Source: Salinimicrobium soli (GTDB taxonomy: Bacteria > Bacteroidota > Bacteroidia > Flavobacteriales > Flavobacteriaceae). Taken from it: a stretch of 64,000 bases of DNA. Position 1 is the stretch's first letter; the number at the start of each line of letters is the position of its first letter. Location: contig NZ_JBLUWW010000001.1 in NCBI RefSeq assembly GCF_048323655.1, positions 1,169,962 through 1,233,961 on the forward strand. Reading direction: 5' to 3'. A program made the translations under genes and the position numbers. Shown piece after piece: positions 34,304-41,010 of the stretch. Below the pieces are notes generated by a model that saw only the letters and a program-made list of their open reading frames with translations, was not told the DNA's origin and made no database searches.

Positions 34304-35299
34304 CTATTCAGAAATAGCTTTTTCAGTAATATCTTCCATGATCATTTTTGCATGAATCCTGGAATTCTCAATGAACCACTTGTGGGTTTCCATTCCGCCA
34401 CAGATCACTCCGGCCAGGTAAATTCCGGGAACATTGGTCTCCATGGTGTCATGGTTGTATTGTGGAATCTTTTTCCCGTCTTCAGAAAGTTTGATGCCCA
34501 TGTTCTTCAAAAATTCGAAATTGGGTCTATACCCTGTAAGTAGCAGAACAAAATCATTTTCTATTGCCTGTTCTCCTTCTTTAGAACTGATCACCACCTC
34601 ATTTTCCCTGATCTCTTTCATTTCTGCGTTAAAAACAGCCCGAATGCTTCCTTCATCGATCCTGTTATCGATGTCTGGCTTCACCCAGTATTTCACCCGT
34701 TCTCCAATTGCAGGACCACGGACTACCATTGTCACATCGCCGCCTTTGCGGTAGATCTCAAGGGCGGCATCAACAGCCGAATTGCTCGCACCAACCACGA
34801 CAGTTTTTTGGGTGGCATAAAAGTGTGGATCTGCGTAGTAATGTGCCACTTTAGGCAGATCTTCTCCCGGGATGTTCAGGTAATTGGGAATGTCATAGAA
34901 GCCGGTAGCAACAATAATATTTTTGGCTGAATAGGTTCTTTTAGAAGTTGTAACCCTGTGCAGATCGTTTTGTGGAGAGTCTACTTTCTCTACCTTTTCA
35001 AAAAGGTGAATATTGAGGTGGTTTGAGGTAGCTATACGACGATAATATTCCAGGGCTTCCTGTTTTCCCGGTTTCGGTTTATTGCTAATGAAGGGAATAT
35101 TGTCAATCTCCAGCTTTTCCGATGTAGAGAAGAAGGTCATGTTGGTGGGATAATTATAAAGGGAATTCACCAAACAACCTTTTTCAATGATGACATATGA
35201 AAGGCCTTTCTTCTTAGATTCCAGGCCGCAGGCCAGGCCAATAGGCCCTCCTCCCACTATTAAAACATCGTATTTTTCTTCAGGATTATTGATTTGCAA
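34304..35299 (-). CDS. ypdA: YpdA-family bacillithiol-disulfide reductase
   Basis: An FAD/NADPH-dependent oxidoreductase of 331 residues with two Rossmann motifs: VGGGPIGLACG (N-terminal, FAD) and VVGASNSAVDAALEIYRKGG (NADPH), plus the C-terminal GVICGGMETHKWFIENSR typical of YpdA. In Firmicutes YpdA reduces bacillithiol disulfide; many Flavobacteriia also make bacillithiol, so the same role is likely here (inference). It overlaps the upstream rpe gene by 14 bp on the same strand. Confidence 0.88.
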   Translation of the reverse strand: MQINNPEEKYDVLIVGGGPIGLACGLESKKKGLSYVIIEKGCLVNSLYNYPTNMTFFSTSEKLEIDNIPFISNKPKPGKQEALEYYRRIATSNHLNIHLFEKVEKVDSPQNDLHRVTTSKRTYSAKNIIVATGFYDIPNYLNIPGEDLPKVAHYYADPHFYATQKTVVVGASNSAVDAALEIYRKGGDVTMVVRGPAIGERVKYWVKPDIDNRIDEGSIRAVFNAEMKEIRENEVVISSKEGEQAIENDFVLLLTGYRPNFEFLKNMGIKLSEDGKKIPQYNHDTMETNVPGIYLAGVICGGMETHKWFIENSRIHAKMIMEDITEKAISE

Positions 35300-35948
35300 G
35301 GGATTTTAGTTCTTTAATAGTCCTTTTTGGGTCCTCAGATTTGAAAACAAAACTTCCCGCTACCAGGGCGTCTGCTCCTGCTTCTACTAGGGCTGCAGCA
35401 TTTTTATTGGTCACACCTCCGTCAACTTCGATCATAGTGGAAGCACCATTTTCTTTGATGATCTCCTTAAGACGCTTTACCTTCTTATAGGTGTTTTCAA
35501 TAAAACTCTGACCACCAAATCCGGGATTAACGCTCATTACCAGCACCAGGTCAATATCCTTAATAACATCAGTTAAAAGCTCCACGCTGGTATGTGGGTT
35601 GATCGCTACTCCGGCTTTCATGCCTTCAGCTTTGATAGCCTGCAACGTTCGGTGCAGGTGAGTACAGGCTTCGTAATGTACGGTGAGAATATTAGAACCC
35701 AGATCTGCAAAGGTTTTGATGTAACGATCAGGATCTACGATCATTAGATGTACATCCAGGGTTTTATTCGCATGTTTAGCAATGGCTTGTAGCACCGGCA
35801 TTCCGTAGGAAATATTAGGAACGAAAACACCATCCATAATATCGATATGGAACCAGTCTGCATCACTGTTATTGATCATTTCAATATCACGCTGCAGGTT
35901 TCCGAAGTCGGCAGCTAAAACTGAGGGGGCAATGAGTTTGTTTGTCAT
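35286..35948 (-). CDS. rpe: Ribulose-phosphate 3-epimerase
   Basis: Interconverts ribulose 5-phosphate and xylulose 5-phosphate in the pentose phosphate pathway. The 220-residue TIM barrel starts MTNKLIAPSVLAADFGNL at the ATG at 35948 (an upstream in-frame ATG would add ten unrelated residues). Motifs: HIDIMDGVFVPNIS, DVHLMI, MSVNPGFGGQSF and VDGGVTNKN, with the metal-binding His/Asp residues present. It is co-transcribed with ypdA, its end overlapping the ypdA start. Confidence 0.96.
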   Translation of the reverse strand: MTNKLIAPSVLAADFGNLQRDIEMINNSDADWFHIDIMDGVFVPNISYGMPVLQAIAKHANKTLDVHLMIVDPDRYIKTFADLGSNILTVHYEACTHLHRTLQAIKAEGMKAGVAINPHTSVELLTDVIKDIDLVLVMSVNPGFGGQSFIENTYKKVKRLKEIIKENGASTMIEVDGGVTNKNAAALVEAGADALVAGSFVFKSEDPKRTIKELKSLANQ

Positions 35949-35966
35949 AGTTGTGTATGTGTGTTG

Positions 35967-35974
35967 CAAAAGTA
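35967..35974 (-). promoter_or_regulatory. rpe-ypdA promoter, -7 element
   Basis: TACTTTTG on the minus strand, 18 bp before the rpe ATG, matches TAnnTTTG. No TTG is present at ideal -33 spacing. Confidence 0.45.
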
Positions 35975-36084
35975 GCAAGAATTATGCAAAAGCCTTTTTC
36001 GTGGAACAGCAATGGTAAAATTGGAAATTAAAAATTTGTATCTTTAAAAGGAACAGGCCATTATTTAACCAAAAACCGACTAAA

Positions 36085-36213
36085 ATGGAAGTGGAGAACA
36101 AAGATGACAAAAGAAACTACGGGAAAATGGGCTGCTTTGTGGCGGTCATTATTTTAATAATAATCATAGTCCTCATCGTAACTGGAGTAGTTAACTTTCC
36201 CTGGGAATATTGA
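36085..36213 (+). CDS. Small single-span membrane protein (42 aa), unrecognised
   Basis: ATG at 36085 to TGA at 36211-36213. The product has a charged N-terminus (MEVENKDDKRNYGK), one strongly hydrophobic segment with an Ile/Val-rich core (about residues 17-36) and a short FPWEY tail. A good terminator hairpin starts 14 bp after the stop, and TATCTTTA (close to TAnnTTTG) lies about 45 bp before the start, so it looks like a complete small transcription unit. Function unknown. Confidence 0.65.
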   Translation: MEVENKDDKRNYGKMGCFVAVIILIIIIVLIVTGVVNFPWEY

Positions 36214-36227
36214 TTGATAAAAAAGGT

Positions 36228-36254
36228 GAACCCGGAGTAATCAGCTCCGGGTTC
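36228..36254. terminator. Terminator between the small membrane protein gene and rpoD
   Basis: GAACCCGGAG / CTCCGGGTTC, a perfect 10-bp stem with a 7-nt loop. On the plus strand it is followed by TTCATC and on the minus strand by ACCTTTTTTATC, so it may serve the convergent genes in both directions, better for rpoD. Confidence 0.75.
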
Positions 36255-36315
36255 TTCATCAATCAATCAAAAAACGAACAGTTTATTTAAAACTGTTGTC
36301 ATCTTCAATAGGAGG

Positions 36316-37179
36316 TTATCCTAAATATGTCTTTAAGATCTTACTTCTCGAAGTGTGTTTCAATCTACGAATAGCTTTTTCTTTAATTTGTCTTACTCTT
36401 TCTCTTGTTAGATCAAAAGTCTCGCCAATTTCTTCCAAAGTCATTGGATGTTGGTCTCCCAATCCAAAATAAAGACGAATAACATCTGCTTCCCGCGGAG
36501 TTAATGTCTCCAGTGCACGCTCAATTTCTGTTCGAAGTGATTCATGAAGCAATTCTTTATCCGGATTTGGAGATTCTCCTGAACGCAATACGTCATAAAG
36601 GTTAGAATCTTCCCCTTCCACTAAAGGTGCATCCATGGATACGTGACGTCCGGAGTTCTTCATGGACTCCTTCACATCGTTAATGGTCATGTCGAGTTCT
36701 TTCGCGATCTCTTCAGCACTTGGCGGACGCTCATGTGACTGCTCTAGGAAAGCAAAAGTCTTATTGATCTTGTTTATGGAACCAATCTTGTTCAGTGGCA
36801 AACGTACAATACGGGATTGTTCGGCCAGTGCCTGAAGAATAGACTGGCGGATCCACCATACAGCGTAGGATATAAATTTGAAACCACGGGTTTCATCAAA
36901 TCTCTTGGCTGCTTTGATCAACCCTAAATTTCCCTCGTTAATAAGGTCAGGAAGGGTTAGTCCCTGGTTTTGATATTGTTTTGCTACAGAAACCACAAAA
37001 CGAAGGTTCGCTTTGGTTAGTTTCTCTAAAGCCCGGTCATCACCCGCTTTAATTCGTTGAGCTAATTCCACCTCCTCATCAGCAGTAATCAGGTCTACCT
37101 TACCAATTTCTTGCAAATACTTATCTAGCGAAGCAGTTTCACGGTTTGTTACCTGCTTCGTGATTTTAAGTTGTCTCAT
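36316..37179 (-). CDS. rpoD: Primary RNA polymerase sigma factor (RpoD/SigA)
   Basis: The housekeeping sigma factor, 287 residues. It has a short region 1.2 (DKYLQEIGKVDLIT), region 2 (LTKANLRFVVSVAKQYQNQG, DLINEGNLGLIKAAKRFD, FKFISYAVWWIRQSILQAL), region 3, and region 4 with the helix-turn-helix LEEIGETFDLTRERVRQIKEKAIRRL. Region 1.1 and the large non-conserved insert of proteobacterial RpoD are absent, as in other Bacteroidota sigma-A factors, which recognise TTG/TAnnTTTG promoters. An AAGGAG Shine-Dalgarno-like sequence precedes the start by 8 nt, which is unusual in this phylum. Confidence 0.96.
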   Translation of the reverse strand: MRQLKITKQVTNRETASLDKYLQEIGKVDLITADEEVELAQRIKAGDDRALEKLTKANLRFVVSVAKQYQNQGLTLPDLINEGNLGLIKAAKRFDETRGFKFISYAVWWIRQSILQALAEQSRIVRLPLNKIGSINKINKTFAFLEQSHERPPSAEEIAKELDMTINDVKESMKNSGRHVSMDAPLVEGEDSNLYDVLRSGESPNPDKELLHESLRTEIERALETLTPREADVIRLYFGLGDQHPMTLEEIGETFDLTRERVRQIKEKAIRRLKHTSRSKILKTYLG

Positions 37180-37396
37180 CTAACGTCTCCTTGGATTTAA
37201 ATTATGAATAACTCTTGTGATTAGTTATACGTAAAGAGGTGTGGAAATGTTACAAGAAATAAAGATAAAAAATAATTTTTTACCTAAATCCATTTTTTCA
37301 GTAAAATTATTCCCACAAAAAATTCTCATTTCACGGATAAACTTCTGATTATCAAATACAAAAAGCATTCCGCGATTTTTAGTGGCCGAAAAATTT
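37180..37396. other. Region upstream of rpoD
   Basis: 217 bp, very AT-rich. It must contain the rpoD promoter; on the minus strand TATCTTTA (about 37262-37269) is one base from TAnnTTTG. CCAAGGAGACGTTAG precedes the ATG. No terminator with a clear hairpin is seen for the PepSY gene upstream. Confidence 0.4.
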
Positions 37397-38443
37397 TTAT
37401 TTTTTTCTGATTACTTTTTTCTTCTTCCTCCACAAAAGGAAGCCGGTAATTGAAAGAAAAGGCCCGGAGAGACCGGTAAGGCAATAGAGGATCTTTGTCC
37501 AAATCCCACCATAATTTCCGAAGTGAAGTGGTAAAAGCACATTGGAAAGTTTTTCCTGTAAATTTCCTTCCTTAATTCTGCTAACCTTCAGGATCTCTCC
37601 GGAAACGGGATCAGCACTAATAATGTTTCCAAATTCTGAAGTGTAGAATGGATCGTCTTCATAAAAGCCAAAAGCCCTAACTTCTCCGGAAGCTGTTACA
37701 GGTAAGCGTACATATGTAGCTTCAAAAAAAGGATATTCCTTCTCAATTTTCCCCAGGAAATCTTCAACGGATGCTGAAATAACTGGAGTTTTCGGAGCGG
37801 GCGGTGGGTTTAGTCCTGCAGCAACTACTGAGTATGAAAGAAAGGTCCCGGTTACAACAAGCAGTAGATTGAATATAAGTGCCCAGGTGCCTACCGTTCT
37901 GTGAAGAGAGGAATAGAAGCTTCGTCTTGAATTTCTTGTGATGCCGGTACGGAACATCAGGGTCTTAAAAAATGATTTTCTGTAGAGGTAAACTCCGGAA
38001 AGTAACGAAAACAGGAAAAGAAGGCCTACACAGAAAACAATGATCCTGCCCACTGGCCCTGCCTGCAACGAATAGTGGAATTTCAGAAGCCACCTGGTGA
38101 AGGTGGTAAGCTCGTTAATTTCCTTAATGATCTCTCCGGAAGTGGGATGAACAAAAACAAATAGACGTTCCTGTGGCTTCCGAAGATTGAAGATGAGCGC
38201 TTCACCTTGCTGAAAGTGGATCAGTCGGGTATCCCAATCTGGGTATTGCTTCTGGACCGTTTGTATTCCCCTGTCAATTTGAAGGCTACCTGATTCTCTG
38301 ACCTCAATATATTCCTTCCAAAGATTATCTTCAATATCGTGTTGAAAAACCAGAATTGCTCCTGAAATTCCCATTAGAAAAAGGAATAGTCCGGCAATAA
38401 GTCCTGCAATGGAATGGTATTTTAAAACAGTGCGGTTTTTCAT
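37397..38443 (-). CDS. PepSY-domain membrane protein, probably iron-siderophore related
   Basis: 348 residues with about four membrane segments: near residues 12-34, about 138-156, about 185-210 and about 318-338. The extracytoplasmic loops contain PepSY-type segments (IKEINELTTFTRWLLKFHYSL, and the DPVSGEILKVSRIKEG part). Such PepSY_TM proteins are often encoded beside TonB-dependent siderophore receptors and may reduce or release ferric siderophores in the periplasm. Here the gene follows the receptor by 51 bp on the same strand, with a strong hairpin between them. The C-terminus is rich in Lys/Arg (RKKKKVIRKK). Confidence 0.85.
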   Translation of the reverse strand: MKNRTVLKYHSIAGLIAGLFLFLMGISGAILVFQHDIEDNLWKEYIEVRESGSLQIDRGIQTVQKQYPDWDTRLIHFQQGEALIFNLRKPQERLFVFVHPTSGEIIKEINELTTFTRWLLKFHYSLQAGPVGRIIVFCVGLLFLFSLLSGVYLYRKSFFKTLMFRTGITRNSRRSFYSSLHRTVGTWALIFNLLLVVTGTFLSYSVVAAGLNPPPAPKTPVISASVEDFLGKIEKEYPFFEATYVRLPVTASGEVRAFGFYEDDPFYTSEFGNIISADPVSGEILKVSRIKEGNLQEKLSNVLLPLHFGNYGGIWTKILYCLTGLSGPFLSITGFLLWRKKKKVIRKK

Positions 38444-38450
38444 AGAAATT

Positions 38451-38486
38451 AAAGGATGCCAAAAATAGCTTTTTTGGCATCCTTTA
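38451..38486 (-). promoter_or_regulatory. Intercistronic hairpin between receptor and PepSY genes
   Basis: AAAGGATGCCAAAAA and TTTTTTGGCATCCTTT form a long perfect stem around a short loop. It fills most of the 51-bp gap. On the minus strand it is followed by AATTTC, a poor T-run, so it may act as a partial terminator or mRNA stabiliser that sets the receptor to PepSY ratio. Confidence 0.65.
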
Positions 38487-38494
38487 TTAGGTTA

Positions 38495-40837
38495 TTATAG
38501 GTCTACCCGCAGGGAAACATTTAAGCGGGCGCCGTTTCCTTTGATATAATTATCAGCTCGTGCGTCCCACTGGGAAATTGGCAGATAGTAGTCTTTATTG
38601 AAAAGATTTTCAACTCCCAGGCCAAAACGAGTGTTTTCTGTCATTTTGTAGTTTGCAGTCAGGTTGAACAGGTTGAAATCATTTACCGGTCCCTGAGCAT
38701 AGGTGTAAGAACCATTGTCTTTAGGATCGAACCTTTTTCTGTTACCGCTGTACAGGTGTGACAGCCTGATATCAAATTTGTCATAGATGCTGTAGTTAAG
38801 ATAGGTGACAGTCTTCAAAGGAGGAATTCTATCCCCGTTCATCCACTTGTCGTAACTGCCATCTCCTTTAGAATCCAATTTGCCTTCAGTATAGGAAAGC
38901 GAGCTTCCGAAGGTCAGGGCATCGGTAATTCTGGTGTCAAGTGCCAGTTCAAATCCGTAAACTTTTTCCGGCTGACGGGCGATCTGGAAGATCCCATTCA
39001 CTTCTTTATAAGTTGCACCAAGATCTGAAGTACTGATGAAGTAAGCACCGCTAATGCTGGTATTTCCGAAGTAGCTGTTGAAACCTGCTTCATAATTATT
39101 GGCAATGACAGCTTCAGAAGAGATCTTGCTCACTGTATTTTCAGTAGCGCTGCGCAAGGTACGCCCAAGGTCAGCTATGGAGAAACTTTGAGAAAAACTC
39201 ACGAAAGGTTTAAAATAGGTCCAGCGGTTATACCTGAGGCCAACATTAAAAGTGGTGGCATCATATTTCAATTCTCCGCCTTCCACATCGACATTTCCCT
39301 GCGGGGTGCCGCCATAAGGAAGGATGTAAATGGTAGTATAATCGGGGATGTCAATGTTAATGTTCTCCACCCGAATTCCGGCCTTTAGAACAAAATCCTT
39401 ATAAAGTGTCTTCAATTGTGCGTAAGGGGCAAAGTTGGTCATGTCAACTTCCGGAACCCAGACTCTTCCATCCACAAGACTTTGCGAAGTAACATCGTTC
39501 AAGATGTCCATTCCGTAGAGAAGATCTCCTGAAATATCATTTCCGAAGGAATATGGTGTCTTGAAATTTATGCGTGCACCTTTTTTTGAAGATTCAATGG
39601 CAGACTGGCCACCTTCATACCCTGTTTCGGCATTAAAGAAAAAGGGGGAGAAGGAATAAACGGTTTGAAAATCCTGGAAATAAAGGTTTAAGTTAAGATC
39701 AGTGTTTCCAATGAGGTCATAGGAATCATACGTCACCTGACCGTTGTGATTATAGCGGGTTCCCTGATCAACTCCTCTCACTTCTCCAATCACCCCAATA
39801 GCAGGACGTTCTCCATACACTCCGTCTTGGGTAATATATTCAGTATCCTGATTGCTGCTGAAGTAGTTGTACATGAATTCCACTGCGTTATCAGAATTCA
39901 GCTGGTAATTGAGTTTTCCAAAAAGGTTATACTGATCAGTTTCTCCAAGTCCGTAAGAAGGTGAGAGGATCTCACCGTTGGCATCCCTGAAAAGATCAGT
40001 TTGCTGAAAACTTCCGTTGGCAACGTAGCCTAATCTTCCTACCTGTCCTGAAAATGTCTGGGAAAATTTAGAACTCAGGGTATGGTCTGTATCCACAAGA
40101 GAGATCCCGCTGCTTAGTTCGGTAGTACTTTGAAGTTTTTCACTGGCTTTCGGTTTTTTAGTAATGTAGTTGATGATCCCGCCATCAGCACCGTTACCAT
40201 ATATAGCGGTAGATCCCTTGATGATCTCGATCCTTTCAATCACGTTGGGGTCTATAGTATTGATGTCCCGGCTACCATCTCTTAGCGGAGTTGACTGCGG
40301 AATTCCATCGATGAGCACCAGCATTTTTCTTCCTCTAAGGGTTTGGCCGGTATTGCTTGTCTGGCTGGTACTTAGGGCAAGACCAGGAACCTCGTTCATT
40401 AGGTCTGCAATATTATTACTGGTAAGAGAAAGATTTTCAATTTCCCTGGTACTTAAGACAGAAACAGATGATGGTACTTCATCAAGGGTTTCAATTCTTC
40501 GGTTTGTGGTAATAACAACTTCTCCCAGTGTTTTCAATTCTTCCTGTAGAATGATATCCACAACCTTTGTTTCACCCGGATTCAAGACAACTTTTCTTAT
40601 GGAGGTTTCAAACCCCGGAGAGGAAATGATGAGTGTATATTCCCCTGGTTGAATTTCTGTTATTGAAAAGTTTCCGTCCTCTCCAGTCAGAGTTGAGAAA
40701 GTCGAGTTTTTCAAAAGGACAGTAGCATAAGGAACCGCTTCATTTTGCGGGTCTGTGACTTTTCCGGATAGAACTGCTGTTTGTGCAGCTACTGAAAAGC
40801 CGGAGGCTAATAGACACAGAAAAAGTAGAATTCGCAT
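38495..40837 (-). CDS. TonB-dependent outer-membrane receptor, siderophore type
   Basis: 780 residues: signal peptide (about 1-18), a carboxypeptidase-D regulatory-like domain (about 20-98), a TonB box/linker region (LGEVVITTNRR), a plug domain (about 115-225, with LRGRKMLVLIDGIPQ and IERIEIIKGSTAIYGNGADGGIINYIT) and a C-terminal 22-strand barrel ending in GARLNVSLRVDL. The plug and the companion PepSY gene point to ferric siderophore uptake; vitamin or metal complexes other than iron remain possible. No SusD partner is adjacent, so a polysaccharide role is unlikely. Promoter and palindrome directly upstream. Confidence 0.92.
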   Translation of the reverse strand: MRILLFLCLLASGFSVAAQTAVLSGKVTDPQNEAVPYATVLLKNSTFSTLTGEDGNFSITEIQPGEYTLIISSPGFETSIRKVVLNPGETKVVDIILQEELKTLGEVVITTNRRIETLDEVPSSVSVLSTREIENLSLTSNNIADLMNEVPGLALSTSQTSNTGQTLRGRKMLVLIDGIPQSTPLRDGSRDINTIDPNVIERIEIIKGSTAIYGNGADGGIINYITKKPKASEKLQSTTELSSGISLVDTDHTLSSKFSQTFSGQVGRLGYVANGSFQQTDLFRDANGEILSPSYGLGETDQYNLFGKLNYQLNSDNAVEFMYNYFSSNQDTEYITQDGVYGERPAIGVIGEVRGVDQGTRYNHNGQVTYDSYDLIGNTDLNLNLYFQDFQTVYSFSPFFFNAETGYEGGQSAIESSKKGARINFKTPYSFGNDISGDLLYGMDILNDVTSQSLVDGRVWVPEVDMTNFAPYAQLKTLYKDFVLKAGIRVENINIDIPDYTTIYILPYGGTPQGNVDVEGGELKYDATTFNVGLRYNRWTYFKPFVSFSQSFSIADLGRTLRSATENTVSKISSEAVIANNYEAGFNSYFGNTSISGAYFISTSDLGATYKEVNGIFQIARQPEKVYGFELALDTRITDALTFGSSLSYTEGKLDSKGDGSYDKWMNGDRIPPLKTVTYLNYSIYDKFDIRLSHLYSGNRKRFDPKDNGSYTYAQGPVNDFNLFNLTANYKMTENTRFGLGVENLFNKDYYLPISQWDARADNYIKGNGARLNVSLRVDL

Positions 40838-40871
40838 CAGCTTTTTATTTAGATTAATTATAAATAGAGCG

Positions 40872-40901
40872 CAAATGTAGAATCATTCTAAATAAAAACA
40901 A
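40872..40901 (-). promoter_or_regulatory. Receptor promoter: TTG-N19-TACATTTG
   Basis: On the minus strand TTG (40901-40899) and TACATTTG (40879-40872) are 19 bp apart, an exact consensus Bacteroidota promoter. Transcription would start near 40865, about 28 nt before the ATG. Confidence 0.75.
40878..40890. promoter_or_regulatory. Perfect palindrome TAGAATCATTCTA on the receptor promoter (candidate metal-regulator operator)
   Basis: A 13-bp palindrome (6-1-6) that shares its first two bases with the -7 element and fills the spacer next to it. Size and symmetry resemble Fur-family 7-1-7 sites; given the iron-uptake genes behind it, iron-dependent repression is a reasonable inference. Confidence 0.5.
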
Positions 40902-40959
40902 CTGATTTTCGTCGCATTTTTTCAAATATTTTTTAAGAGTTTGATTTTCAGATGAAAAC

Positions 40960-40990
40960 AGAAACGCCCTGTTTTCACAGGGCGTTCAAG
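40960..40990 (-). terminator. Terminator after pnp
   Basis: GAACGCCCTG / CAGGGCGTTTC, a perfect stem of about nine pairs with a TGAAAA loop, followed on the minus strand by TGTTTTC. It lies about 20 bp beyond the pnp stop codon. Confidence 0.7.
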
Positions 40991-41010
40991 CAATATTTGG
41001 TGGTAATTAA

